Source of the DNA: Roseibium sediminicola
GTDB lineage: Bacteria; Pseudomonadota; Alphaproteobacteria; Rhizobiales; Stappiaceae
DNA: 57,500 nucleotides
Assembly (NCBI RefSeq): GCF_023156505.1
Contig: NZ_JALNMJ010000028.1
Coordinates: 1 to 57,500, forward strand
Direction: 5' to 3'
Below, one piece after another: positions 26,079-36,466 of this stretch (its first letter is position 1; each line of letters begins with the position of its first letter). The position numbers and the translations under genes were made by a program. The notes beneath the pieces are model-generated. The model ran no database searches, was not told the origin of the DNA, and worked only from the letters and a program-made list of their open reading frames with translations.

Positions 26079-27683
26079 ATGGAAGCAGCAATTCTCTTCA
26101 TCATGGTCCTGGGCTTTCTGTTCCTGGGCGTTCCGATCTCCATATCGCTTGGACTGTCGAGCGTTTTGGCGATCGCCATCTTCTCCAACGATTCGATCTC
26201 CTCGGTCGCGCTGCAGCTGTTCACGGCCTCGCAGAACTATACGCTCCTGGCGATCCCCTTCTTCATCCTGGCCTCCGCCTTCATGTCGACCGGCGGTGTC
26301 GCCAAGCGCATCATCCGCTTCTCGATCGCAACCGTCGGCTCGATCCGCGGCGGTCTTGCCATTGCCGGCGTCTTCGCCTGCATGATGTTCGCCGCCTTGT
26401 CCGGCTCCTCGCCGGCCACGGTGGTCGCAATCGGCACCATCGCCATCGCCGGCATGCGCCAGGCCGGCTACACCAAGGAATTCGCCGCGGGTGTCATTGC
26501 CAATGCGGGCACGCTCGGCATCCTGATCCCGCCCTCGATCGTGATGGTGGTCTATGCCGCGGCAACCAACGTCTCCGTTGGCCGCATGTTCCTGGCCGGT
26601 GTCGTACCGGGCCTGATCGCCGGCCTGATGCTGATGATCGCCATTTACGTCATGGCCCGCGTCAAGAACCTGCCGGCCCAGCCCTGGCCCGGGTTCAAGG
26701 AAATCTGGCACGCCATGATGGAAGCGGCCGTCGGCCTGTTCCTGATGGTGATCATCCTCGGCGGCATTTACGGCGGCATCTTCACGCCGACCGAAGCCGC
26801 GGCTGTGGCCGCTGTCTATGCCTGCCTGGTGGCGCTGTTCGTCTATCGCGACATGGGGCCGCTGGCCGGCATCCGCTGGGTCCGGGACGAGGATGGCGAA
26901 CTTGGCCTTGCCGGGTTCAAGACCATCACCTACGCGGTTGTGGCCATGTTCGTCTGGTCGGGACTTGCCTCTGCCTTTACCAGCCGCGCAGGCTTCTTCG
27001 GCATTGACAGCGCGGCCGTGCTGCTGGCAGCCCTGATCGGCTATCCGATCCTGCGTCACGGCGTGGCACCGGCGGCCCTTCCCGCCACGTTCGCAGTTGG
27101 CGGCAAGGTCTGGGGCCGTAATATTGGCCTGATCGGCTGGAAGTTCTTTCCGGCCATGTTCCACAAGGACACCAAGAAGGTGATGGTGGACGCGGCGAAG
27201 ACGACCATCATGCTGATGTTCATCATCGTCAACGCGCTGCTGTTTGCCCATGTGCTGACCTCCGAACGCATTCCCCAGGCGATCACGGATCTGATGGTGG
27301 GTGCCGGCTTCAACTGGTTCACCTTCCTGATCGCGGTCAACCTGCTCTTGCTGCTCGGCGGTCAGTTCATGGAGCCGTCCGGTCTCCTTCTGATCGTGGC
27401 GCCGGTGGTGTTTCCGATCGGCATGGAACTCGGCGTCGATCCGATCCATCTCGGCATCATCATGGTGGTGAACATGGAAATCGGCATGATCACGCCGCCG
27501 ATCGGGCTCAACCTGTTCGTGACATCGGGCATAACGGGGATGAGTCTGGTGCAGGTGGTCAAGGCGGCGGCGCCGTTCGTTGCCATCCTGCTCCTGTTCC
27601 TGGTCCTGGTGACCTATGTCCCGGCCCTCTCCACCTGGCTGCCCTACAGCCTGATGGGTCCGGAAATCATCACGAACCGGTAG
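26079..27683 (+). CDS. dctM: TRAP transporter large permease subunit
   Basis: 534-residue membrane protein with the repeated DctM helices. Signatures include MFAALSGSSPATVVAIGTI and AGVIANAGTLGILIPPSI, and in the second half GGQFMEPSGLLLIVAPV with NMEIGMITPPIGLNLFVTSGI. It exceeds the usual 430 residues because of a central insertion (about 260-370) with extra hydrophobic segments. It carries out sodium-driven substrate transport with DctP and DctQ (family knowledge). A strong terminator follows. Confidence 0.95.
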   Translation: MEAAILFIMVLGFLFLGVPISISLGLSSVLAIAIFSNDSISSVALQLFTASQNYTLLAIPFFILASAFMSTGGVAKRIIRFSIATVGSIRGGLAIAGVFACMMFAALSGSSPATVVAIGTIAIAGMRQAGYTKEFAAGVIANAGTLGILIPPSIVMVVYAAATNVSVGRMFLAGVVPGLIAGLMLMIAIYVMARVKNLPAQPWPGFKEIWHAMMEAAVGLFLMVIILGGIYGGIFTPTEAAAVAAVYACLVALFVYRDMGPLAGIRWVRDEDGELGLAGFKTITYAVVAMFVWSGLASAFTSRAGFFGIDSAAVLLAALIGYPILRHGVAPAALPATFAVGGKVWGRNIGLIGWKFFPAMFHKDTKKVMVDAAKTTIMLMFIIVNALLFAHVLTSERIPQAITDLMVGAGFNWFTFLIAVNLLLLLGGQFMEPSGLLLIVAPVVFPIGMELGVDPIHLGIIMVVNMEIGMITPPIGLNLFVTSGITGMSLVQVVKAAAPFVAILLLFLVLVTYVPALSTWLPYSLMGPEIITNR

Positions 27684-27709
27684 CGGTCAGGACAATCCGA
27701 AAACGGAAG

Positions 27710-27736
27710 CGGCGGCTCTTCGGGGCCGCCGTTTTT
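27710..27736 (+). terminator. rho-independent terminator of dctPQM
   Basis: CGGCGGC (27710-27716) pairs with GCCGCCG (27725-27731) over a TCTTCGGG loop and is followed by five T residues. It lies 27 bp after the dctM stop. Confidence 0.9.
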
Positions 27737-27753
27737 GTGGCGTCGTTTGTGGG

Positions 27754-27922
27754 CGTCATTCCGGACAAGTGAGGCATAAGCCGTACGCAGATCCGGAATC
27801 CAGCGCATCAGGGTGAGCATAGCGAACTGGACTGCTTGTTGGGTTTATGTCGCGCTGGCGCGCGGCTGATTTCTGGGTTCCGGATCTGCGCGCAACAAAA
27901 GTTGCACTTGTCCGGAATGACG
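27754..27922. repeat. palindromic intergenic repeat, third stem type
   Basis: A long imperfect inverted repeat: CGTCATTCCGGACAAG at the left mirrors CTTGTCCGGAATGACG at the right, with inner pair CAGATCCGGAATCCAG / CTGGGTTCCGGATCTG. The ends CGTCAT/ATGACG are the same as in copies 1-3 but the stems differ. It sits between the two convergent terminators at 27710 and 27937 and contains no gene. Confidence 0.8.
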
Positions 27923-27936
27923 CTGTGCAACCCCAC

Positions 27937-27964
27937 AAAAAAGCCGGCTCCCGAGGGAGCCGGC
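27937..27964 (-). terminator. rho-independent terminator of the SCP2 gene
   Basis: GCCGGCTCCC and GGGAGCCGGC (27943-27952, 27955-27964) form a near-perfect palindromic stem. On the minus strand it is followed by six T residues (27937-27942). It lies about 30 bp after the stop of the gene at 27995. Confidence 0.88.
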
Positions 27965-27994
27965 GGGCAAGGTCTCTGCTGCGAGAGACAAGGC

Positions 27995-28276
27995 TCAGAC
28001 GATGCTGCCCAGCTTCATGGCGACGCTCATGTCGCCTTCCACCTGCATCTTGCCGCCCATGAAGGCCGCCGTCGGGTTCAGGTCGCCGGCCAGCAGGTCG
28101 CTGAGGTCTTCGGCGGACATCTTGATGGTGCAGTCGGCGTCGCTGTCTTCGTTGGAAACGTCGGATCCTTGCAGGAAAATCACGCCGGTCTCGCCGAGAT
28201 CGAATTTCACCGCTTCCTCGATGCCGCCATCGGCCACTTTCGCGCGCACACCTTCGGTGAGTTGTTCCAAGGACAT
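27995..28276 (-). CDS. SCP2 sterol-binding domain protein
   Basis: 93-residue single-domain protein of the SCP2 family. The typical end AEDLSDLLAGDLNPTAAFMGGKMQVEGDMSVAMKL is intact (quoted in parts: LLAGDLNPTAAF, KMQVEGDMSVAMKL). Such proteins bind hydrophobic ligands such as fatty acyl chains. The ATG at 28276 follows GGGAGAA; the longer frame upstream runs into a palindromic repeat. It is monocistronic with a strong terminator. Confidence 0.92.
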   Translation of the reverse strand: MSLEQLTEGVRAKVADGGIEEAVKFDLGETGVIFLQGSDVSNEDSDADCTIKMSAEDLSDLLAGDLNPTAAFMGGKMQVEGDMSVAMKLGSIV

Positions 28277-28404
28277 GTTGTCTTCTCCCATCTGGTCAGG
28301 GCCTGAGCCCGTTTGTTGCCCTTCTTGAAGCATGCCGTTTACGTAATCGTCAAGTTCGAAATTGAACAGGTTGAATTCTACCTGAAGAATTCTGTCACAC
28401 GCTT

Positions 28405-28512
28405 CGTCATCCCATGGCTTGACCATGGGATCCATACCGTTGCGGCGCCACCAAGCTCATTCGTCGTGGAACGGTCACGGCTTGGATTGCCGGGTCAAGC
28501 CCGGCAATGACG
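28405..28512. repeat. palindromic intergenic repeat, copy 3
   Basis: This copy has the same order as copy 1: CGTCATCCCATGG...CCATGGGATCC, a variable middle, then GGATTGCCGGG...CCCGGCAATGACG. The two stems are almost identical to those at 202-313, whereas the middle differs. It lies between the SCP2 gene and the dehydratase gene. Confidence 0.8.
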
Positions 28513-28567
28513 GAGAAATTCAGCATTTCGCGCGATCAGGCGCGATGCAAGTGACAAGATTGCCAGA

Positions 28568-30367
28568 TCAATGATTGTCCCGTGGCAGACCCTTTGTGTG
28601 CGCGACGTCCTGGTACTTGACCGCCGGTTCCAGAACCATGCCCTTGTCGAACTGGCCGATCATCGTGCGCTGGATTTCCTGCCAGGGCGTCTGGCTGTCG
28701 GCGACCTTGAAGCCGCCGGTTGCCTCCAGCGCCGCCCGGCGCTGAGCCAGCTCTTCGTCGGAGATCAGGATATTGGCGGTGCCCTTGTTCAAGTCGATGC
28801 GCACCCGGTCGCCGGTCTGAAGCAGCGCCAGTCCGCCCATGGCGGCAGCCTCGGGGGACGCGTTCAGGATCGACGGCGAGCCGGAGGTGCCGGACTGACG
28901 GCCGTCACCGATACAGGGCAGCGCCGTGATGCCGCGCTTGATCAGAGCGGCCGGCGGCTGCATGTTCACGACTTCCGCACCGCCCGGATAACCGATCGGG
29001 CCGGTGCCGCGGATAAACAGCATGCAATGCTCGTCGATACCGAGCGCCGGGTCGTCAATGCGGTGGTGATAGTCTTCCGGTCCTTCGAACATGATCGCGC
29101 GGCCTTCGAAGGCCTCCGGATCGTCCGGATTGGACAGGTACCGGTCGCGGAACTCCTCCGAAATCACGCTGGTCTTCATGATCGCGCTGTCGAAGAGATT
29201 GCCCTTGAGATTGAGGAAGCCGGCCTTCTCCTTCATCGGCGCGTCGAACGGTTTGATCACGTCCGGCAGGTCGGTGGTGATGCCGTCGCAATTTGCGCCC
29301 ATGGTCTTGCCGTTGGCGGTGATCGCATCCGGATGCGGCAGCTTGCCGTTGCGCATCAGCTCGGCGACGACGGCGGGAACCCCGCCCGCATGGAAATAGT
29401 CCTCGCCGAGATACTCGCCCGCCGGCTGCAGGTTGACCAGCAGCGGTACATCATGGCCGATGGCCTGCCAGTCGTCATTGTCGAGCTCGACGCCAAGATG
29501 CCGGGCAATGCCGTTCAGGTGGATCGGTGCGTTTGTCGAGCCGCCGATGGCCGAATTGATGACGATGGCGTTCTCGAAGGCCTGCCGGGTCATGATGTCG
29601 GACGGTTTCATGTCCTCATGGACCATGTCGACAATGCGTTTGCCGGTCTCATAGGAAATCGCGCCGCGTTCGCGGTAGGGGGCGGGGATCGCCGCTGCGC
29701 CAGGCAGCTGCATGCCGAGCGCCTCGGCGAGCGAATTCATGGTCGTTGCCGTGCCCATGGTGTTGCAATAGCCGACCGAGGGCGCGGAGGAGGCGACCAG
29801 ATCCATGAAGCCGTCATAGTCGATCTCGCCAGCGGCCAGCATCTGCCGGGCCTTCCAGACAATGGTGCCGGAGCCGGTGCGTTCGCCCTTGTACCAGCCG
29901 TTCAGCATCGGGCCGACGGACAGCGCGATCGCCGGGATGTTCACGGTTGCCGCCGCCATCAGGCAGGCGGGCGTGGTCTTGTCGCAGCCGATGGTCAGCA
30001 CAACGCCGTCAATCGGATAGCCGTAGAGCAGCTCCACAAGACCCAGATAGGCGAGGTTCCGGTCGAGGGTCGCCGTCGGGCGCTTGCCGGTTTCCTGAAT
30101 CGGATGCACTGGAAATTCGAAGGCGATGCCGCCGGCATCGCGAATGCCTTCGCGCACCCGCTTGGCCAGCTCCAGATGATGCCGGTTGCAAGGGGAAAGG
30201 TCGGAGCCGGTCTGGGCGATGCCGATGATCGGTTTGCCGGACTGCAGCTCTTCCCGGGTCAGGCCGAAATTGAGGTAGCGCTCGATATAGAGCGCGGTCA
30301 TGCCGGGATTGTCGGGATTGTCGAACCAGGCGGCCGATCGCAGTTTTTGTTGTTTTGTTTCGCTCAT
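28568..30367 (-). CDS. IlvD/Edd family sugar-acid dehydratase (L-arabinonate/D-xylonate type)
   Basis: 599-residue Fe-S dehydratase that removes water from a sugar acid to give a 2-keto-3-deoxy acid. Cluster ligands are C60 (LSPCNRHH), C128 (GCDKTTPAC) and C201 (GYCNTMG), which match the [2Fe-2S] cysteines of rhizobial L-arabinonate dehydratase almost residue for residue. K130 is the metal-side lysine of the family, and the C-terminal half has the conserved DGRQSGTSGSPSILNASPE. The ATG at 30367 is nine codons inside a longer frame. The sugar cannot be fixed from sequence, and no sugar transporter is adjacent. Confidence 0.92.
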   Translation of the reverse strand: MSETKQQKLRSAAWFDNPDNPGMTALYIERYLNFGLTREELQSGKPIIGIAQTGSDLSPCNRHHLELAKRVREGIRDAGGIAFEFPVHPIQETGKRPTATLDRNLAYLGLVELLYGYPIDGVVLTIGCDKTTPACLMAAATVNIPAIALSVGPMLNGWYKGERTGSGTIVWKARQMLAAGEIDYDGFMDLVASSAPSVGYCNTMGTATTMNSLAEALGMQLPGAAAIPAPYRERGAISYETGKRIVDMVHEDMKPSDIMTRQAFENAIVINSAIGGSTNAPIHLNGIARHLGVELDNDDWQAIGHDVPLLVNLQPAGEYLGEDYFHAGGVPAVVAELMRNGKLPHPDAITANGKTMGANCDGITTDLPDVIKPFDAPMKEKAGFLNLKGNLFDSAIMKTSVISEEFRDRYLSNPDDPEAFEGRAIMFEGPEDYHHRIDDPALGIDEHCMLFIRGTGPIGYPGGAEVVNMQPPAALIKRGITALPCIGDGRQSGTSGSPSILNASPEAAAMGGLALLQTGDRVRIDLNKGTANILISDEELAQRRAALEATGGFKVADSQTPWQEIQRTMIGQFDKGMVLEPAVKYQDVAHTKGLPRDNH

Positions 30368-30479
30368 GGCGCCTTGTCCCTCATCGCATCTCAAGGAGTC
30401 CCGTCCCCTATGCCGATAAACACCAGCTCCTGAGAGCTGTAAAGGCGGCGGTCAGCGAAATTGGTTCCAGCATGTGAGA

Positions 30480-32045
30480 TCAGCCCGGTCTGTGGGCTCC
30501 GTTCAAGCTGTCGGCAACGGAAAACCGGGCAAAGGCCCACAGGATGGCGAGACAGACGACAAAGAGCACCGGTGCCGCCGACAGGGGCACGACCGTGAGC
30601 GCGCCACCGAGTGCACCCAGAAGCCAGAGCCCGCACAAAAGCCGCCTTGCATGTACCGCCAGCAGATTGCGGCGCATGGCGAGGGCTTTCAGCGCCGGAA
30701 ACGCGCCAATGTCGTCCGTGTCGCTGAGCGCGATCGGTGTGGAGACGGGGGCACCGTCTTTTTCGGAGGCCTGACCCTCCCGCAGTTCCAGCGCTCGGCG
30801 GTCCTGGGACAGGGTCAACACCAACGGAGCTCCGCCCGGAAAGGCCCGCGCGGCGGCGGCCTGGGCGGTTTCTCCGGGACGCGGGTCGTCGAGCACTTCG
30901 AGGCCGAGCATGCCGGCAAGGGCCTCCCGGGTCTTCGGGCTGTCGCCGCAATTGAGCCACGGCACCAGGCCTTCCTTGCGCAGCGCCAGGCCGGCGACGC
31001 CGGCGTCCTGCCGCAAGGTGCCTTCTAGGCCGAGCACGCCGACGACACGGCCGCCGACAGCCACCCTCAGAACGGTCTTGCCGTCGGCTTCAAGGGAGCG
31101 GGCGATGGCGTCGGCGGTGAAGCTGTCGATCTTGAGTTTTTTGAGGAGTTCCGTGGTGCCGATCACGACGGTCTGCCCGCCGAGGAGCGCAACCACACCG
31201 AGGCCGGGAGCCGGTTCGAACCGGTCCGGTTGCTTCAAATCGACATGCCACTGCGTCGCCAGTTGCCGGAGCGCTTCCGCCACCGGATGACTGGACCGGC
31301 CTTCGGCGGAGGCGGCAACGGCGAGAAGCGTCTTCGGTTCGTTGTTGAAGGCCATGACATTGGTGACCATCAGGTCCGGTCCGGACATCACGGCGGACTT
31401 GTCGATCAGGATGTCGCGGGCCCGGGCGAGCTTGCTGAACGCGTCCGGCGCAATGTCCCGGGCCCCTGCGCCAAGGGCTGCCTGGTGAAACACCTTGTCG
31501 GCAAAGGCGTTGATGCCGTCGATCAGATGCGGCCAGCCAAGAACCATCACGGTCGCCAGCACGATGACCGCGGTGCCAGGACCAGCAAGTGTCCACCAGG
31601 CGGCGCCAGCGGCCAGTGCAAGGCCGAGCGCTCCCGTGGCTTCGGCGATGCCGCTGTGATCGCCGCGAGGCGGCAGAAGGACCACCCCATAAGCCCGGAG
31701 GATCATCAGGAACGCGGCCGCGACGGCCGGCGCTGCGGCGGCGACAGGTGGAAAGCCTGCCTGCTGGAGAAGGAGCGCGACGAGAAGCAAGGCGGTGCCG
31801 ACCGCGCAGGTATAGATCGTCAACGGGCGACCGATGGGCGTTGTCAGGGACAAAGACAGAGCCAACAGGGAGAAAATCGAAGAAAACATGCTGAAAAAGA
31901 GTGCGCTGTGTTTTCCAAAAACCAGCAACGCCGCAACGGCCGTCTCCGGCGTCAGTGTTGCAGCCTGGCAAGCCAAGGCAAGGAACACGGCGGCAAGGCT
32001 TGCGAATAGAAGCCAGAATATTGAATTTAAAGACATATTCGGCAT
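30480..32045 (-). CDS. degenerate P-type ATPase-like membrane protein
   Basis: 521 residues that follow the P1B-type ATPase plan but lack its catalytic signatures. Hydrophobic helices occupy about 7-27, 37-66, 73-93, 97-122, 133-153 and 157-172. The ion-site motif CPC is replaced by GWP (170-172). The phosphorylation motif DKTGTLT reads DKSAVMS (215-221). The N-domain SSHPVAEAL (251-259) and the segment NCGDSPKTREAL (365-376) are retained, but GDGxND has become TLSQDRRAL. There is no actuator domain or TGE motif. Two C-terminal helices remain (about 465-508). It cannot be a normal pump. The start at 32045 is tentative. Confidence 0.8.
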   Translation of the reverse strand: MPNMSLNSIFWLLFASLAAVFLALACQAATLTPETAVAALLVFGKHSALFFSMFSSIFSLLALSLSLTTPIGRPLTIYTCAVGTALLLVALLLQQAGFPPVAAAAPAVAAAFLMILRAYGVVLLPPRGDHSGIAEATGALGLALAAGAAWWTLAGPGTAVIVLATVMVLGWPHLIDGINAFADKVFHQAALGAGARDIAPDAFSKLARARDILIDKSAVMSGPDLMVTNVMAFNNEPKTLLAVAASAEGRSSHPVAEALRQLATQWHVDLKQPDRFEPAPGLGVVALLGGQTVVIGTTELLKKLKIDSFTADAIARSLEADGKTVLRVAVGGRVVGVLGLEGTLRQDAGVAGLALRKEGLVPWLNCGDSPKTREALAGMLGLEVLDDPRPGETAQAAAARAFPGGAPLVLTLSQDRRALELREGQASEKDGAPVSTPIALSDTDDIGAFPALKALAMRRNLLAVHARRLLCGLWLLGALGGALTVVPLSAAPVLFVVCLAILWAFARFSVADSLNGAHRPG

Positions 32046-32280
32046 GGCCGGCAGACTTTCGTGACAGGTCTTTTCAACAGGAATGGCTGGGCGGCGGACA
32101 CCAAACAGACGGCCTGTCCCGGGGCGACGGGCCAAAAATGCTGGACGGACCCAGCGCAGGCAATGCCGTTGAGTCACCCGATCGGGCAGGCTGCCCGCTT
32201 GCCGCGCGCTGTCCTGCAAAAACTGCCGAGCATTTGAGCAGGCCTGTCCTTGCCAGCAATCCGACCTTACGTAGAATAAG

Positions 32281-32400
32281 GATTGTCGTTGTTATAAGAC
32301 CCGCTGTATTTCAGGGCCTGAAAATAGACGTCCAATGGGCGAAATTCATTTCGGGGTGTACTAATTTTTTGAGGGAGGGTCTGTTGACCCTCCCATTTTC
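32281..32400 (+). ncRNA. candidate small RNA with orphan terminator
   Basis: A strong plus-strand terminator (32373-32400) has no plus-strand gene upstream; the neighbours on both sides are on the minus strand. The preceding 90 bp are AT-richer than the surroundings and include a small hairpin CGAAAT-TC-ATTTCG (32340-32353) and a single-stranded-looking CTAATTTTTTGA, an Hfq-site-like stretch. A promoter could lie near 32281-32300. No RNA family is recognised. The whole gap 32046-32682 otherwise lacks a credible gene. Confidence 0.4.
32373..32400 (+). terminator. rho-independent terminator, plus strand
   Basis: GGGAGGGTC (32373-32381) pairs perfectly with GACCCTCCC (32386-32394) over TGTT, followed by ATTTTCATTT. 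On the minus strand the hairpin is followed by A residues, so it works only on the plus strand. Confidence 0.85.
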
Positions 32401-32682
32401 ATTTCAATCGGATTGAAGTCTTCAAGTCATGCCCCGAAGAGGGTCGTTAACACTCTGTTTAGAACTTCGCATGGCACCGGCACCAAAAGGTTTGACTGTC
32501 AGCCGATAACCGCCCGTGCGTCGGGCGGCAAAAACTGCCCGGATAGCACTGCATTGTGGTTATTGGATTGTGGCGACCTCAGAATCGGCGCTGCCGCGGG
32601 AGTCAAGTCCGCGACTCGCCCGAATCTGAAAAAAGACTCTTCTTCAAGGGCTTGGCCGGAGGGATCCGAGCCTGGCACTCGG
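32401..32682. other. non-coding gap with small palindrome
   Basis: No gene is supported here. TTCAATC-G-GATTGAA (32403-32417) is a perfect 15-bp palindrome right after the orphan terminator. CCGCCCG/CGGGCGG (near 32510-32527) is a hairpin without a usable T-run. The stretch lies beyond the 3' end of the ABC transporter operon; I see no clear terminator for that operon. Confidence 0.4.
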
Positions 32683-34419
<1,737 letters not shown>

Positions 34420-34426
34420 GCCGCCC

Positions 34427-35404
34427 TCACCGCAGTTTCGGGTTGAGGGCGTCGCGGAGCCAGTCGCCCAGGAGATTGACGTTGAGGACCAGCAGCGCCA
34501 GCGCGAGGCCCGGGAAGATGGCGATCCACCATTCCCCGGAATAGAGGAAGTCGTTTCCGATCGCGATCAGCGTGCCGAGCGAGGGCTGGGTGGGCGGCAT
34601 GCCGACGCCCAGGAAGGACAGCGTTGCCTCGGTCACGATGGCCAGCGCCAGGTTGATGGTCGCGATGACCATGACCGGGCCCATCACGTTGGGCAAGATG
34701 TGGCGGGCCATGATGGTCACGGACGGAATGCCGATCACGCGCGCGGCCTGCACATATTCCTTGTTCTTTTCCACCATGGTCGAGCCGCGCACGGTTCGGG
34801 CATATTGCACCCAGAAGGACAGCGCCAGCGATACGATCAGGATGTAGAAGGCGAACACTTCCCGGTCGATTGAGCCGAAGATCCCAGCGGCGACGCCGTC
34901 AATCAGAAGCGCAATCAGAATGGCCGGAAAGGTCAGCTGCACATCGGCGATCCGCATGATCACCGCATCGACGCGCCCGCCCATATAGCCGGCCACCAGA
35001 CCAAGCGTGATGCCGATGGTCGCGGCGGCGGCCACGGAACAGAAACCGACAATCAGCGAAATCCGCATACCGTAGAAAATGGCCGACAGGATATCGCGGC
35101 CCTGATCATCGGTACCGAGCAGAAAGCGCGGATCGGAATACTCCATCCAGACTGGCGGCACCCGGGCGTCGAGAATGGAGATGGACGCCAGATCGAACGG
35201 GTTGTGCGGCGCCACCCAGGGCGCCAGGAAGGCCAGCAGAAACAGGATCAGCGTGCCGCAGGCCGCGACCACCGTCACCTTTGAGCGCAGGAAGGAGTGG
35301 AACATGTCGCTGTCCACGATCCTGGCCAGTCGGCTGGGCGCGGGCGGGATGCCGGCCCTGTCCTGGACAGCGGCCTTGGCTTCCTCGTTGGAGACGTAAG
35401 GCAT
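34427..35404 (-). CDS. dipeptide/oligopeptide-type ABC transporter, permease (DppC-like)
   Basis: 325-residue permease. A cytosolic N-terminus (about 1-40) precedes TM1 (VTVVAACGTLILFLLAFLAPW). The DppC/OppC signatures are FLLGTDDQGRDILSAIFYGMRISL, the EAA-type loop YVQAARVIGIPSVTIMARHILPN, and EATLSFLGVGMPPTQPSLG. The ATG at 35404 is preceded by GGGAGACA; the much longer open frame upstream is only an alternate frame of the preceding permease. Confidence 0.95.
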   Translation of the reverse strand: MPYVSNEEAKAAVQDRAGIPPAPSRLARIVDSDMFHSFLRSKVTVVAACGTLILFLLAFLAPWVAPHNPFDLASISILDARVPPVWMEYSDPRFLLGTDDQGRDILSAIFYGMRISLIVGFCSVAAAATIGITLGLVAGYMGGRVDAVIMRIADVQLTFPAILIALLIDGVAAGIFGSIDREVFAFYILIVSLALSFWVQYARTVRGSTMVEKNKEYVQAARVIGIPSVTIMARHILPNVMGPVMVIATINLALAIVTEATLSFLGVGMPPTQPSLGTLIAIGNDFLYSGEWWIAIFPGLALALLVLNVNLLGDWLRDALNPKLR

Positions 35405-35418
35405 CGGAATTGTCTCCC

Positions 35419-36393
35419 TTATGGCCGGCCGACGCGCAGGCGCGGGTCGATGAAGAAATAGAGAATGTCGACGATGAAGTTGATCGCCACGAACAGGAAG
35501 GCGGTCAAAAGCAGATAGGCCGACATGATCGGGATATCGACGTTCTGAACGGCCTGCAGGAACATCAGCCCCATGCCCGGCCACTGAAACACTGTTTCGG
35601 TGATGGTCGCGAAGGCGATGATGGCACCGAGCTGGAGGCCGGTGATAGTGATGACCGGAACGAGCGTGTTTTTCAGGGCGTGCCGGAAATTGACCAGCCT
35701 GTCGGGCAGGCCGCGGGCGCGGGCGAACTTGATGTAGTCGGTGCGGATGACTTCCAGCATTTCCGCCCGGATCAGGCGCATGATCAGGGTCATCTGGTAA
35801 AGGCCGAGGGTGATCGAAGGCAGGATCAGCGCCTTCAGGCCGGATAGGGTCAGGAAGCCGGTGGTCCACCAGGAGCCGACCTGGACCACTTCGCCCCGGC
35901 CGAAACTGGGCAGCCACTGCAGGGTCACGGAAAACAGGAAGATCAGCAGAATGCCGATGAAGAAGGTCGGCAGCGAGATGCCGATCAGGGAGACGGACAG
36001 GAACAGTTTCGAGATCGCCGATTCGCGGTTGAGGCCCGCATAGATCCCCATGGGAATGCCGACCACCAGGGCGAACAGCGCCGAGGCGAAACTGAGCTCC
36101 AGGGTTGCGGGAATGCGCTTGGCGAAGAGTTCGGAGACCGGCTGGCGGAACTGGTAGGAGGTGCCGAAATCGAACTGTGCCGCCTGGGTGATGAAGCGGA
36201 GAAACTGCACCGGAATGGGATCGTTCAGTCCGAGCCGTTCCCGCAAGGCTTCCCGTTCCTCAAGGGAGGTCTCGATGCCCACCATCTGGTTGATGGGGTC
36301 GCCCACAAAGCGGAACATGGTGAAGGCCAGGAGCGCAACCACCAGCATGACAATCATCGCCTGCAGCAGGCGACGCGCTGCAAATCCAATCAT
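35419..36393 (-). CDS. dipeptide/oligopeptide-type ABC transporter, permease (DppB-like)
   Basis: 324-residue permease with six helices. It opens with the standard DppB start (MIGFAARRLLQAMIVMLVVALLAFTMFR). Family features include REALRERLGLNDPIPVQFLRF, YIKFARARGLPDRLVNFRHA (EAA loop) and a final FVAINFIVDILYFFIDPRLR. It pairs with the DppC-like permease 14 bp downstream. A hairpin separates it from the binding-protein gene upstream. Confidence 0.95.
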   Translation of the reverse strand: MIGFAARRLLQAMIVMLVVALLAFTMFRFVGDPINQMVGIETSLEEREALRERLGLNDPIPVQFLRFITQAAQFDFGTSYQFRQPVSELFAKRIPATLELSFASALFALVVGIPMGIYAGLNRESAISKLFLSVSLIGISLPTFFIGILLIFLFSVTLQWLPSFGRGEVVQVGSWWTTGFLTLSGLKALILPSITLGLYQMTLIMRLIRAEMLEVIRTDYIKFARARGLPDRLVNFRHALKNTLVPVITITGLQLGAIIAFATITETVFQWPGMGLMFLQAVQNVDIPIMSAYLLLTAFLFVAINFIVDILYFFIDPRLRVGRP

Positions 36394-36423
36394 TTCGGCT
36401 CTTTAAGTCTTTGTAACAAAACA

Positions 36424-36446
36424 CGCTCCCGGCAGGGCCGGGAGCG
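36424..36446 (-). other. intercistronic hairpin after the binding-protein gene
   Basis: CGCTCCCGGC (36424-36433) and GCCGGGAGCG (36437-36446) form a perfect 10-bp stem with a 3-nt loop. On the minus strand GTTTTGTT follows closely, a weak T-run. It probably acts as a partial terminator or mRNA stabiliser between the binding-protein gene and the permease genes. Confidence 0.7.
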
Positions 36447-36466
36447 CGACATGCGGTGTGGAAGGC

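Noticed and set aside
25986..27449. 487-codon minus-strand frame over dctM
   Set aside because: His/Asp/Gly-rich antisense artefact of the membrane-protein codons in dctM.
28571..30433. 620-codon plus-strand open frame
   Set aside because: It mirrors the whole IlvD/Edd dehydratase gene on the other strand; the dehydratase has full family motifs, this frame has none.
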